DNA of 36,012 bases, from assembly GCA_947624785.1 (NCBI GenBank), contig CANQLV010000018.1:1-36012 (forward strand), given 5' to 3'. The translations under genes were made by a program, and so were the position numbers. The notes under the pieces were generated by a model. The model was not told the origin of the DNA. It did not search any database and saw only the letters and a program-made list of their open reading frames with translations. This stretch comes from Akkermansia muciniphila (GTDB taxonomy: Bacteria; Verrucomicrobiota; Verrucomicrobiia; Verrucomicrobiales; Akkermansiaceae). This document shows, piece by piece, positions 23,735 to 32,753 of the stretch (position 1 is its first letter; each line of letters begins with the position of its first letter).

Positions 23735-25362
23735 AAAAGTACGGACGCGGTTGTTTCCAGAACGCCATGGAAACAGCCTGTTCCATGCCAGTTACAGAAG
23801 AGTATTTCCAGTTCTGCGGATTGCTCTTCCATCAATTTTCCTGAAATTTGAGAAATATCGACAGGGATGTCAAGCCTGTATTCTTCTCCTGGAGACAGTT
23901 CAAGACAAGACAACTCCCGGGAGAAGGTTATTTTCCCTATCCTAGAATTCAATCGGTAGGTCCTCCCTGCCTGCAAACTTGTATAGAAAAAGAAATCCGA
24001 CGTACGATCGTCAATCACATCAGGAAGTTTGACCACATCTCCGCTGATATTTTTCAAACCGACCTTTATTCTTCCTCTCAGCAAGTCCGCAGTATCCACA
24101 ATGGACAACTGTAGAGGAGTCACAGTCCTTGTTCTGGCAGCCTTGGCACTTTCCCCATTGACAGGAGGCAGATAACACACTGGTTCAATGACTCCAGGTT
24201 CGGTAACCTGACGCGGAACGTTGCTCCAACCATTTTGATTTGCCAGATTGATGACAAACTCCGTGGCTTCATTTAATTTTTTCTGCCCGGCGTGATAGGG
24301 CCTGGTATTTTTTTCATCCGGCAAACTCAGGAAATATTTATCTGCTTCCTTATGGAATTTTTCCATAGTCGCTGCTATCTTCGTTTTCATCTCTTTTAGA
24401 GCATCATCCATTTCAGGAAACTGCTCACAGGACACTTGGATCTTTTCCAATTCTTCCTGCACCTTCAAGTTGGTCCAATAAAAATTACATGTGTCTCTCC
24501 ACTGTTGCTTGTGGTGCTCCTCATGGGCCAAAGATGCCTCAGGAGTATGCCATCTAAAAGTTCGGCCTCGGCTTTGATATTCGTTCATACAATTGACAGC
24601 CTCAATAGCCTCGGCTTCAGCGATCGGTGGTTTGGTAAGAGCATTTCTGTAGTCGCCTGTATGTATTTCGATGTCACATCCGCTGGATACCATCTGGACG
24701 CGCAATCTCCACACATTGTTCTGGGTATCCTTGCAGGCAGTCGTACGAACATCGACCAATAGAGGGATACACAGGCAATCATCTATTCCTTCATCTTGCG
24801 TTACAGAATTTTTCTCCCATTTAATCTCTACATTTTGAGAAGGTTCGCATGTAATTCCCTCTTCCTTTTCAATCGTCCAAAGTTTGATTTTTGGCGAAGG
24901 AGAAAAAGAGCGTTTCATGGTTGATGCTGCAGAGTAGTCGCCTTCCTTGATGGGTTCTTTATCCATCGTCACATTCAAGGCGACGGCATTGCCACTGACA
25001 GGCTTATAGGCGTTATTGACATATGAAATCCTGACTTTGTAGAATCCGGGTTTCAAATACTGTTTGCCAGTAGCCAATTCCAAACGACCGTGTTTTTCAG
25101 GAGCCTGTTTGTCACATACGCAGAACTCTCCAATGAAAAGTTGACCAATATCATCAGCTTCCACGCCAAAATGATACAGCGCCTCTTCTTCCACCTTGAT
25201 GAACATTTCCGGTGCTCCGGCACAGGAGGCATGTTCGCACGAGCCTCCATCAAAAGTGAAGGTCATTTCATCGACACCGAGCTTCTGCGGGATGAGGGCT
25301 TCATAACCGTCACAGAGAACCTTCGGACCAATAGCCTTATTGAAAGGAATATAATTATTCAT
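23731..25362 (-). CDS. HExxH-motif cargo protein, island 1 (543 aa)
   Basis: No signal peptide is seen. The N-terminal region (about 35-135) with CAGAPEMFIKVEEEALYHFGVEADD and LKPGFYKVRISY looks like a PA14-like beta sandwich. A central region holds SLAHEEHHKQQW with H280, E281 and H284 forming HExxH, a zinc-metallopeptidase signature; RPYHAGQ follows about 75 residues on and is conserved with island 2. The C-terminal part (about 430-540) is Ig-like and resembles the small partner protein (GLKNISGDVVKLPD, LSPGEEYRLDIPV). It is coupled to the small gene by a 4-bp overlap. Protease activity is inferred. I do not recognise the whole protein. Confidence 0.75.
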   Translation of the reverse strand: MNNYIPFNKAIGPKVLCDGYEALIPQKLGVDEMTFTFDGGSCEHASCAGAPEMFIKVEEEALYHFGVEADDIGQLFIGEFCVCDKQAPEKHGRLELATGKQYLKPGFYKVRISYVNNAYKPVSGNAVALNVTMDKEPIKEGDYSAASTMKRSFSPSPKIKLWTIEKEEGITCEPSQNVEIKWEKNSVTQDEGIDDCLCIPLLVDVRTTACKDTQNNVWRLRVQMVSSGCDIEIHTGDYRNALTKPPIAEAEAIEAVNCMNEYQSRGRTFRWHTPEASLAHEEHHKQQWRDTCNFYWTNLKVQEELEKIQVSCEQFPEMDDALKEMKTKIAATMEKFHKEADKYFLSLPDEKNTRPYHAGQKKLNEATEFVINLANQNGWSNVPRQVTEPGVIEPVCYLPPVNGESAKAARTRTVTPLQLSIVDTADLLRGRIKVGLKNISGDVVKLPDVIDDRTSDFFFYTSLQAGRTYRLNSRIGKITFSRELSCLELSPGEEYRLDIPVDISQISGKLMEEQSAELEILFCNWHGTGCFHGVLETTASVLL

Positions 25363-25440
25363 TTTATTAAGTGTTGTTTATTTTTTGGAAAGACTGAACC
25401 AACAGTCTTCCAGTATTCTGCCGATGTTCCATTGAACATA

Positions 25441-25586
25441 TCAACACGTTTAACGCGTAGTCCAACCCTCATTCGGCACGTGAGGGAAAAGGCTAAGACG
25501 ACACGATAATCAAGCGGAAAATAAAGGGTATGAAAGGGGTACTAAAAACATATTCATTGATTATCAATAGTTAAAATTTGAATTCT
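25441..25586. repeat. conserved right end of island 1
   Basis: 146 bp closely similar to 28666-28811, beginning TCAACACGTTTAACGCGTAG and ending in a palindrome and GAATTCT before the att core. It is noncoding and also lies upstream of the cargo operon, so it may carry the operon promoter besides recombination sites. Confidence 0.7.
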
Positions 25587-25636
25587 CTTCGTTCGGGACG
25601 AAGAGGTCGCAGGTTCGAATCCTGTCAGCTCGACCA
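25587..25636 (+). repeat. att core, copy 2 (island junction)
   Basis: Identical to copy 1. The 5' half of the tRNA is absent before it, so it is not a functional tRNA. Confidence 0.85.
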
Positions 25637-25642
25637 CTTTTC

Positions 25643-25666
25643 AAGCCGCCTTTGGGCGGCTTTTTT
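25643..25666 (+). terminator. copy of the island-borne terminator
   Basis: Identical to 22453-22476, at the junction of the two islands. Confidence 0.8.
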
Positions 25667-25730
25667 ATTGACTAAATATTGAATATCAATCAATTTCCCA
25701 CATTAAGAATTCCGTTTTGCCGTTATCCTG

Positions 25731-25762
25731 CACTAATGTGAATATCGTTCACTAAGGTGAAT
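25731..25762 (+). repeat. arm-like direct repeats in the left end of island 2
   Basis: Identical copy of 22541-22572. Confidence 0.5.
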
Positions 25763-25812
25763 AAATGGTGTCATACTGATTGAATTTGACCTCTTAAAGG
25801 GTACAAAATCAT

Positions 25813-26025
25813 ATGAGCAAACCTCTCAGATTTACCATCTTCAAGATGCAGCGTAGAGGCAAAATTCTCTATAGGATCAGAATACCGGCCAGATTTGCAG
25901 CATCAGGGGAAAAAACCGACTTGTACTACAAAACAAGAGCTGAGGCTGAAGAAGAACAAGCCCTGCTCAGAGAAAAGCTGCGTTGCCGCATTCTCGCAAA
26001 GAGAGCAAGCATTCTTTGTTTTTAA
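25813..26025 (+). pseudogene. integrase N-terminal fragment (island 2)
   Basis: Base-identical copy of the island 1 fragment with the same stop, so the truncation predates the duplication of the left end or was copied by conversion. Confidence 0.6.
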
Positions 26026-26143
26026 AAAAGGTTTCTGAACATCATGTCTGGAGAAGGAACTTACAGGTTCCCTCTTCTGGAATCCCTCATTAAACCTCCC
26101 TTCACGATCCAGCCTCATTTGAGCACGTTTCATTAATCTGTAA

Positions 26144-26368
26144 ATTCAAAAAGGTAAGAAAAAAACAGACCTTGGACAAATCATACTCCAAGAAGCATTT
26201 CAAGGGAAAAATGCTCTTGGCAATAAGGCAATCAACTACGCCGTTGTCGTTTATGACTTCGACAAAGATACTTTCCTTGATGAAAAAGCAACAACAAGCA
26301 TAGAACCATCTTTCCAAGGGACTTTAATTGAAGACGTGCAAATGCATCAAATTAAAAATCCACACTGA
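26144..26368 (+). pseudogene. gene remnant in the left end of island 2
   Basis: Identical copy of 22954-23178. Confidence 0.3.
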
Positions 26369-26370
26369 AA

Positions 26371-26399
26371 AGCCCCGCTCATATTTCATGAGCGAGGCT
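26371..26399. terminator. terminator stem at cargo operon 2 end
   Basis: AGCCCCGCTCAT/ATGAGCGAGGCT with one C-A mismatch. Same place as in island 1; the identical block ends inside this stem. Confidence 0.5.
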
Positions 26400-26416
26400 G
26401 TACCAATTTTTCAAAT

Positions 26417-26950
26417 TCACCTGGGGGTTTGATCAATGACGATAAAATCCTTTTTCCCCACATACTCCCTCCGGGTACCCGGATCTCCATATTCGTCCCG
26501 GAAACGTACTTCCAGTTCGTATATTTTCCCACTGGCCAGAGGTTGTAAATAGGTCAGCAGCAGGTACGCATCCTTGACGGGCACTTCATGCTTCTCTCCG
26601 GGGTTCAGAGTAATAAAGCGCATAAGATCTGCGACACGCTCCATTTGACAGGAGGGAAGATACCATGCCGTTGGCCTTTCTCCCTTCTTTCCGTTTCCCT
26701 GACTCCATATCTTGATGATGATATTCGGCCCGCGTTCCTTGAGAGGATAGAAGTCGTCGAAAAGACGCACAGCCTTTTCTCCCTTATTGACAAACATCAG
26801 CTTGAAATCCGGAAAAGCGGCTCTTGGATCGAACGAAGTCTTTTCCATCACCACGGAACATTCCACTCCGTTGTCAGCCTTATCCCCCCATGCAGGAGCA
26901 TGGAGGGACAGGCTGACCAGAAGTCCTAAAATCTGGAAGATTTTTTTCAT
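26417..26950 (-). CDS. exported small beta-rich cargo protein, island 2 (177 aa)
   Basis: A signal peptide (MKKIFQILGLLVSLSLHAPAWG) from the ATG at 26950; the frame extends upstream inside the neighbouring gene but lacks a signal there. It has the same pattern as its island 1 homologue: VECSVV, FPDFKLMFVNKGEKAVRLFDDFYP, PNIIIKIW, LNPGEKHEVPV and YELEVRFRDEYGDPG. The start shares one base with the stop of the large gene (TAATG), so translation is coupled. Function unknown. Confidence 0.75.
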   Translation of the reverse strand: MKKIFQILGLLVSLSLHAPAWGDKADNGVECSVVMEKTSFDPRAAFPDFKLMFVNKGEKAVRLFDDFYPLKERGPNIIIKIWSQGNGKKGERPTAWYLPSCQMERVADLMRFITLNPGEKHEVPVKDAYLLLTYLQPLASGKIYELEVRFRDEYGDPGTRREYVGKKDFIVIDQTPR

Positions 26951-28587
26951 TACAGCACGATTCGGGAAGTCGCCCGGAGAGATCCCAGGAAACAATCTTT
27001 ACCCTGCTGATTATAATAGCGCGTTTCGAGTTCACAAGAACATTGTTTCCAGTCTTCCAACTCGACGTTATCCAGACAAACCGGAATTGTCACATGGTAT
27101 TCCTCTCCGGGAGCAAGCTCCCGGTAGTTCAAGGAACGATGAAACGTCATTGTTCCCATCTTACGATCAAGGGCGCGAACGTCTCCCCGTTCGGTTCTCA
27201 GAATCGTCATGAAGAAAAAATCGGACGTTTCGTCGTCGATTTCGTCCAGAATCCGGACAGGCAGACTTCCCTCGTTGCGGAAGCAGACTGTAATTTCTCC
27301 CTGCATGAACCTGGATGTGTCAGCAATAGAGAGCTTCAGGGATGTTGATTCCTCTGCAACTGCCCTGCTCCGTGTTTTCCCTTCGTTGACCGGCGGCAGG
27401 AAGCAAGGAGGCTCGATTGTGCCAGGTTGAGTAATATCCGCAGAAACGTTCCATCCATTGGCTAACGCCTGTTCTATAACTTGGAGGGTAGCATTGTTCA
27501 AAACTTGTTGTCCGGCACAATAGGGGCGGTCGTTGGCGCCGTCCGGCAAACGCATCACATAATCTTTAACTTCGAGCCATAAAATATCTTTCCACGTTTG
27601 GACAGCCTTATTCATAGCTTCTATGGCGTCATCCATCTCCGGCTTTTCAGTGCAGGAAACACTCTGCTTTTCCAATTCTTCCTGTATTTTTAATTCCTTC
27701 CAGTAGTATTTGTAAGCATCTTCCCATTGCCGGCGGTGGTGTTGTTCGTGCGCGAGCGAGGCGGCCTGAGTATGCCATTTCCACACTCCCGGACGAGATT
27801 GATAACCGTTCATGCACTCAACCGCTTCTATGGCCTCTGCCTCGGAAACGGGCGGATTGACCAGGGCATCTCTGTAAGAGTCAGTTTTCAGAGAAATCTT
27901 GGAACCACAAGTAACGAGCTGAAGACGCAACCTCCATACATTGGCAGCTTCATCCTTGCAGGCGGTAACATAGAAATTTGGAGGCGTACCCGTTGTTTCA
28001 CTTCTATCCAGACTGTTGTCGATCGTGAATTCCGGGTGATCCCACTGGATTTCAACTTGTTGAGAAGGTTCACATGTAATGGAAGCCTCCCTTTCAATCG
28101 TCCAAAGCTTGATTTTGGGAGATGCTGAAAATTCACGGTTCATGGTGGAGTTTCCCTGGTACTTCCCTTCCATAATAGGTTTGGTATCCATGGTAACGTT
28201 GAATGCAATGGCATTATTGCTGACGGGCTTGTAAGCGTGATTGCTGTATATCAAAGAAACCTTGTAGTACCCGGCTTTCAGATATCTTGAACCCGTTTCC
28301 AGAGACAATTTCCCATTGGGCGGATCTCCTTTTTTCCCGCAGAGAAGTTCTCCTGCAAGGCTGAGGTACCCCTCATCGTCGGCTTCTACACCGAAATAAT
28401 ACAAGCTGTCATGCTCCACCTTGATGAACATTTCGGGAGCTCCGGCACAGGTGGCATAATCCGAGGGAGTTCCGTCAAAGCCATATATCATTTCATCAAC
28501 GCCGAGCGTCTTGTTGATAAGAGGCTCATACCCTTGATAAATGCAGACAGGATTAACTGCCTTGTTGATTGGTATGTAATGATTCAT
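26950..28587 (-). CDS. HExxH-motif cargo protein, island 2 (545 aa)
   Basis: A homologue of 23731-25362 of nearly the same length. Landmarks are shared in order: LGVDEM, CAGAPEMFIKVE, FGVEADD, SPKIKLWTIE, TACKD, NVWRLR, EAEAIEAV, SLAHEQHHRRQW (H280, E281, H284 at the same numbers), RPYCAGQ, GTIEPPCFLPPVN and the C-terminal Ig-like LAPGEEYHVTIPV. Much of the sequence between landmarks differs. The exact retention of the HExxH positions and spacing supports function. No signal peptide is seen. Substrate and role unknown. Confidence 0.75.
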   Translation of the reverse strand: MNHYIPINKAVNPVCIYQGYEPLINKTLGVDEMIYGFDGTPSDYATCAGAPEMFIKVEHDSLYYFGVEADDEGYLSLAGELLCGKKGDPPNGKLSLETGSRYLKAGYYKVSLIYSNHAYKPVSNNAIAFNVTMDTKPIMEGKYQGNSTMNREFSASPKIKLWTIEREASITCEPSQQVEIQWDHPEFTIDNSLDRSETTGTPPNFYVTACKDEAANVWRLRLQLVTCGSKISLKTDSYRDALVNPPVSEAEAIEAVECMNGYQSRPGVWKWHTQAASLAHEQHHRRQWEDAYKYYWKELKIQEELEKQSVSCTEKPEMDDAIEAMNKAVQTWKDILWLEVKDYVMRLPDGANDRPYCAGQQVLNNATLQVIEQALANGWNVSADITQPGTIEPPCFLPPVNEGKTRSRAVAEESTSLKLSIADTSRFMQGEITVCFRNEGSLPVRILDEIDDETSDFFFMTILRTERGDVRALDRKMGTMTFHRSLNYRELAPGEEYHVTIPVCLDNVELEDWKQCSCELETRYYNQQGKDCFLGSLRATSRIVL

Positions 28588-28665
28588 TGCTATTGTTTGC
28601 TGTTTATTTTTGGGAAAGACTGAACCATCAGCCTTCCGGTATTCTGTCGGCGTTCTCTGAACCCA

Positions 28666-28811
28666 TCAACACGTTTAACGCGTAGTCCAACCCTCATTCA
28701 GCACGTGAGGGAAAAGGCTAAAACGACACGATAATCAAGCGGAAAACAAAGGGTATTAAAGGGGCACAAAAAGCATAACCATTGATTATCAATAGCCACA
28801 AACTGAATTCT
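28666..28811. repeat. conserved right end of island 2
   Basis: See 25441-25586. It differs from it at scattered positions, in contrast with the identical left ends. Confidence 0.7.
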
Positions 28812-28861
28812 CTTCATTCGGGACGAAGAGGTCGCAGGTTCGGATCCTGTCAGCTCGACCA
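28812..28861 (+). repeat. att core, copy 3 (right chromosomal end)
   Basis: Matches copies 1 and 2 except A at 28816 (would break the last anticodon-stem pair) and G at 28843 (T-loop R57). It is consistent with a displaced, unselected remnant of the original tRNA 3' half. Confidence 0.8.
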
Positions 28862-28875
28862 TATTTTCCCATTGC

Positions 28876-28917
28876 AAGACCTTGTAATTCATTCGTGTTA
28901 CAAGGTCTTTCTCTTTT
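28876..28917 (+). terminator. original chromosomal terminator of tRNA-Pro
   Basis: AAGACCTTGTAA (28876-28887) pairs with TTACAAGGTCTT (28898-28909), a 12-bp stem, followed by TCTCTTTT. It lies 14 bp past att copy 3. No gene on the plus strand ends just before it except the displaced tRNA end. From here to 29212 I see no gene. Confidence 0.75.
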
Positions 28918-29175
28918 CCGACTTGTGTATTCCGCAACCTTGTTGATAAACCTTCCTGCTCCCGTACTTTTACTTGAACACCAGCTTGAGCCCTCTTTCC
29001 TACGGCTCCATGCACAACAGCATTATCTTGTTCGTACGGAGAGATATGCACAGGAAAAGCGGCTTATCCATTCCGGAAATTTAATAGCCCCGGCGCTCTG
29101 ACGGCTTGCGACATGGCTTTTATTCAAGGGCAGGCACCTGGCACGGGACTTTATCAGTCATCCGTCAAATTCCCA

Positions 29176-29205
29176 TTGCCCAGAGCCTGCTTCTTTTTCT
29201 AAAAT
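29176..29205 (+). promoter_or_regulatory. possible promoter of the GYF-domain gene
   Basis: TTGCCC and TAAAAT with 18 bp between, ending 7 bp before the ATG at 29213, so the message would be nearly leaderless. Confidence 0.35.
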
Positions 29206-29212
29206 ACAGGTA

Positions 29213-30058
29213 ATGAGTGAATACTTCCTGAAACTCCCCGGCGATTCCCAGCCGAGAGCCTATTCCGAATATGAAGTCCGTGAATTTCTGGGACAGGGTG
29301 TGATCGACTCAACAACGCTCACCTGGAAACAGGGTATGGATGGATGGCAGCCTGTGGACCAGGTTCTGCCGTCAATGTCCCCCGTCCGGAAAGAATTGCA
29401 GGAGGCGGAGGAGGAAAACCAGCCAGCGGAACAGGAATACCGTTTGCGTTATCCTCTGGCCGGGCTTGCCAAATTATCCATCCTGGCGTGCTTCGTGCTG
29501 CTGCCTTTCATGCTCTGGAGCAGCTGGATTGTTTTTTCCAACAACGTCACCAATTATGAGGAAATCCAGACGCTCATCCAGCAGAACATGGCTCACCTGC
29601 CGTCCTTCGCGGCCCCGCTGGTTTTCCTTTTCAGCATCCTGTTCATTCCTTCCCTGCTCATCCAGTTGATCTGGCTGTACCGGGCGTCCGCCAATGTCCA
29701 GGGCTTCCAAATTCCGGGGCTGCGGTTCACGCCATTCCTGAGCGTCCTCCTGAGCTGCATGCCTGTAGTCGGCATGGTGCTCAATGCCCTGATTCTTCAG
29801 GAATTATACCGGGCTTCAAAGAATCCGGCGGCATGGATACTGCAAGCCCCCTCCCGGTCGCTGCGGCTGTATCTGCTCGTTACCACGGCGTTGACCCTGT
29901 GCGCGCTCTTCCCCTTTGGGGCGGAACATTACCTGACGGCCTTTCTGGTGATCGGCTCGCTGATGACGGCGGCCAGCATTCTGTGGCTGGTCTGCGTCCT
30001 GCAAATCACCAGGAAGCAGCAGGAGCTGGTCTCCAAAAATCCGGACACACGCTCCTGA
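29213..30058 (+). CDS. GYF_2-domain multi-pass membrane protein, 281 aa
   Basis: The N-terminus (about 3-50) is a bacterial GYF_2-type domain: YFLKLPGDSQPRAYS, then FLGQGVIDSTTLTWKQGMDGWQPV. After an acidic linker come about five hydrophobic helices (about 88-112, 133-155, 172-195, 215-233, 240-265) in a DUF4328-like arrangement. The GYF_2 domain probably faces the cytoplasm and binds a partner. Function unknown. It converges with the M23 peptidase gene. Confidence 0.82.
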   Translation: MSEYFLKLPGDSQPRAYSEYEVREFLGQGVIDSTTLTWKQGMDGWQPVDQVLPSMSPVRKELQEAEEENQPAEQEYRLRYPLAGLAKLSILACFVLLPFMLWSSWIVFSNNVTNYEEIQTLIQQNMAHLPSFAAPLVFLFSILFIPSLLIQLIWLYRASANVQGFQIPGLRFTPFLSVLLSCMPVVGMVLNALILQELYRASKNPAAWILQAPSRSLRLYLLVTTALTLCALFPFGAEHYLTAFLVIGSLMTAASILWLVCVLQITRKQQELVSKNPDTRS

Positions 30059-30075
30059 CCGGGAAAACGCCGCGG

Positions 30076-30945
30076 TCAGCGGTCTCCCTTTTCCTCCGTG
30101 TCCGGACGGTCATCCGGAAGGATTTTATCCAGCGCTTCCATACTATTGTCCTTGTACAGGTTCTCCAGCAGTTTTTCCCATCCCGCCGCCATTTGAACCT
30201 GTTTCAGGGCAATAACGGGATCAGGCATCATCATCTCCGGGTTGGGAGCGTATTGTTTCAATACTTCATCCGGATTGATCCGGTTAAACGTCGTTTTTCC
30301 ATAGCCCGGCATTCCCGCTTCATGGGCGATGGATTCAATCATCTCAAAATGCAGATGCGCCAGATAGTTGCCGTGCGCGGTTCCGACCGTGCCGATCTGC
30401 TCTCCGCGCCCCACCAGTGAACCCAGGGGAATGTCGCTGACGGTTTTCAAATGAGCGTACAGGCTCTGCACAAAACGCCCGTCCGGCAGGCGGTGGAGCA
30501 GCACGACGACATTGCCCCAGTCCGGAGAAGGCTCTCCCGCGTAAATCAGCAGCCCGCGCCCGGCAGCCCGCACCGGGAGGCCCTCATCCGTGTTCTCGCC
30601 GCCAATCCCATTCAAATCCTGTCCGGTATGCCTCCCTCCACGGGCGGCATTCATATCACCCAGCCCCTGGGCAACATAGGTAAAAGCGCCGTTTTCCTCG
30701 CCGAGGGGGGACGTGAACGCATCCGCCAGCGGAGCCTTTGCCAGCTCCTGTGGCGTCAGCAAAATCATCCGGTAATCCACAGGCACCGGAGCAGACCGGG
30801 GAACATCCTCATCATAAATATTATGGCGCATCCCGGCATCCGGAGAAGCGGCATGGCTGGTCTTATACCAGGCAAACGCCGTAATCAGGATGCAGGCCGT
30901 TCCCAGAAGGCCCAGAATGACGCGGGATGTCGTCTTGTCTATCAC
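30076..30945 (-). CDS. M23-family metallopeptidase, membrane-anchored, 289 aa
   Basis: A LytM/M23 endopeptidase-type protein acting on peptidoglycan cross-links or a related envelope target. The N-terminal membrane helix (about 8-26) anchors or exports it. The catalytic domain shows GGRHTGQDLNG (H-x-x-x-D zinc ligands), SLYAHL and AHLHFE (H-x-H), so the zinc site is complete. A C-terminal helical extension after about residue 225 is acidic. It is last in the dapA-to-M23 minus-strand cluster, 47 bp after the isomerase gene. Confidence 0.88.
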   Translation of the reverse strand: MIDKTTSRVILGLLGTACILITAFAWYKTSHAASPDAGMRHNIYDEDVPRSAPVPVDYRMILLTPQELAKAPLADAFTSPLGEENGAFTYVAQGLGDMNAARGGRHTGQDLNGIGGENTDEGLPVRAAGRGLLIYAGEPSPDWGNVVVLLHRLPDGRFVQSLYAHLKTVSDIPLGSLVGRGEQIGTVGTAHGNYLAHLHFEMIESIAHEAGMPGYGKTTFNRINPDEVLKQYAPNPEMMMPDPVIALKQVQMAAGWEKLLENLYKDNSMEALDKILPDDRPDTEEKGDR

Positions 30946-30992
30946 CGTGCCGACTTTATATCCAATGAGCCGGATTTACAATCACAAGATGG

Positions 30993-31934
30993 TCAGTCCA
31001 GCGTCTGCGGAAACTTTTCCGTCCACAATTCACGCGCCGCACGGATGTCCTCCGCGGAAGCGCGTCCGGAAAGTTCCCAGACGAGCGGAACTCCATGCGG
31101 GAAAAAAGGCAGCAGGCGCTCAAACGGCACTCCGCCGCCCAGCAGGGGAACCTGATGGTCACGCGACGGCCACTTGACGTCGTTCACGTGGCCCCCTATT
31201 AAATGGGAAGACATTTTGCGGAGAAACTGTTCATGATTCAATATAAGCAGATTGTGCTTCCTCTGAATATGACCGAAGTCATGCCAGTACCCGATGAAGG
31301 GATTTTCCCCAAATTCCTGCATCAGCAGCCCCATTTCATCCTCGCTGGGAACCTGTTCATAATGGCTGCGCCCTTCAATGCCCAGCTTTACGCCAAGTTC
31401 AGCGGCACGGGGCAGAAGCTCCCGGATGGCCTCACGGGCACGTTCCAGATAAACGAGCGCAAGCCTGTTGCGGCGGCGTACAAATTCACCCTTGGTTCCG
31501 GCAAATGATTCCGTTCCCACCATCCCCTGACGCGCCAGGCTCTGCAAATGAGCCGTATCCGCACGCTTCACCAGAGGTTCCACCGTCCCCATGTGCAGCA
31601 CAATGTATCCGGCCCCCAGGGCGGCACCCTGCTCCATGGATTTCTTCGTCAGCTCAATAGCCTTGGCGCGCACCTGTGGCAAATCCGCGGTAAACGGCCT
31701 GCTGTCCGGAGCGTCCCCTACCTCGTCAATGGGTGCCGGGAAATAATTATGGACCCCGGCCACCTGGACCTTTCCGGCTTCCACCGCCCTCATGATGCCG
31801 GGCAGAAGGGAGAGCTTGATGCCGTGGGAAAGTTCCACATGGTCAAATCCCAAGGAGAGGATTTCATCAATCATCTCTTCTCCGTCCTGGTGGCGGTGGG
31901 AGTTCCAGCATGTAGAAAATACCAGCATAGGCAA
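30993..31934 (-). CDS. sugar phosphate isomerase/epimerase-like TIM-barrel protein
   Basis: An AP-endonuclease-2/xylose-isomerase-like TIM barrel of 313 residues. Typical segments are GFDHVELSHGI, VAGVHNYFP, ALGAGYIVLHMG, LGVKLGIEGRS (metal-binding Glu), GYWHDFGH (Asp/His pair) and SSHLIGGHVNDV (His/Asp). The metal-site residues are retained, so it is probably active, but the sugar or other substrate is unknown. It starts 10 bp after the panB stop and is likely in the same operon. Confidence 0.82.
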   Translation of the reverse strand: MPMLVFSTCWNSHRHQDGEEMIDEILSLGFDHVELSHGIKLSLLPGIMRAVEAGKVQVAGVHNYFPAPIDEVGDAPDSRPFTADLPQVRAKAIELTKKSMEQGAALGAGYIVLHMGTVEPLVKRADTAHLQSLARQGMVGTESFAGTKGEFVRRRNRLALVYLERAREAIRELLPRAAELGVKLGIEGRSHYEQVPSEDEMGLLMQEFGENPFIGYWHDFGHIQRKHNLLILNHEQFLRKMSSHLIGGHVNDVKWPSRDHQVPLLGGGVPFERLLPFFPHGVPLVWELSGRASAEDIRAARELWTEKFPQTLD

Positions 31935-31944
31935 CGGTCAACTG

Positions 31945-32733
31945 TTATGAACTGATGGAGCCGGGTTCCGTATAGGAATCCTTCATCCATTCCCTGACGG
32001 CGGCAGTCATGCTGCCGGCTACATCCGCCCGCGGTTTGACGAAGGCAGGGACAAACCAGGGGAACGCCCCCACCAGGTCATGAATCACCACAACGTCCCC
32101 GTCACACGTATGCGCGCCGGAACCGATGCCCAGCGTGGGAATGGAGGAATGCACGGTAATCTGACGGGCCGCATGAGGCGTCACGCCTTCCACGACCACG
32201 GCGCAGGCCCCCGCCTCCGCCACGGCTTCCACATCCTTCACCAGGGCTTCCTCCTCCGCGGAGGATTTCCCTTTGATTTTATATCCGCCTTCCTCCAGCA
32301 CCTTCTGCGGCAAGAGGCCGATATGCCCCACCACGGGAATGCCGGCATCCACAATGGCGCGGATCTTTTCCGCCTGGGCGGCTCCCCCTTCCAGTTTGAC
32401 GGCGTCCGCTCCAGCCTGGAACAGCCGCCTTGCAGACTGCACGGCCTGCTTCACCGTATCATAGGTATGAATGGGCATATCTCCCACCAGCAGGGCATTC
32501 TTCACGCCGCGCGCCGTGGCTTCCACATGGTGAATCATGTGATCCAGCGTCACATGGGTGGTATCCGGAAAGCCCAGAAGCACCATTCCCACGGAATCGC
32601 CTACCAGCACAATATCCACGCCGGCCTCATCCAGAAGGCGGCCCGTAGGGTAGTCATAAGCAGTCACCAGCGTCACGTGCCGCCTGTTCTTGCAGGCGCG
32701 GATGCGTTCCGCTTTTTCAAGAGATTGATTCAT
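31945..32733 (-). CDS. panB: 3-methyl-2-oxobutanoate hydroxymethyltransferase
   Basis: The first committed step of pantothenate (coenzyme A) synthesis: ketopantoate from alpha-ketoisovalerate and methylene-tetrahydrofolate. Family motifs are present throughout: TAYDYPTGRLLDEAG, DIVLVGDSVGMVLLG (metal-binding Asp), HHVEATARG, VGDMPIHTY, KLEGG, PVVGHIGLLPQ, VVVEGVTP and IGSGAHTCDGDVVVIHD. 262 residues is normal. It lies 20 bp after folK, which fits because the reaction uses a folate cofactor. Confidence 0.95.
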   Translation of the reverse strand: MNQSLEKAERIRACKNRRHVTLVTAYDYPTGRLLDEAGVDIVLVGDSVGMVLLGFPDTTHVTLDHMIHHVEATARGVKNALLVGDMPIHTYDTVKQAVQSARRLFQAGADAVKLEGGAAQAEKIRAIVDAGIPVVGHIGLLPQKVLEEGGYKIKGKSSAEEEALVKDVEAVAEAGACAVVVEGVTPHAARQITVHSSIPTLGIGSGAHTCDGDVVVIHDLVGAFPWFVPAFVKPRADVAGSMTAAVREWMKDSYTEPGSISS

Positions 32734-32753
32734 GATGTTCTATAAACATGCAG

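Larger units (their letters stand above)
25587..26394 (+). repeat. 808-bp identical left end, copy 2
   Basis: See copy 1 at 22397-23204. The sequence on either side of the block differs. Confidence 0.9.
25587..28811. mobile_element. tRNA-Pro mini-island 2 (3225 bp)
   Basis: The second tandem unit has the same plan as island 1. The first 808 bp are identical to it, the right 146 bp are closely similar, and the cargo operon (26417-28587) is homologous but strongly diverged. It is bounded on the right by a third, two-mismatch copy of the att core, next to the original chromosomal terminator. Confidence 0.85.

Noticed and set aside
28698..29051. 117-codon minus-strand frame across att copy 3
   Set aside because: Part of it is translated tRNA sequence (ELTGSEPATSS), a known false-ORF signature.
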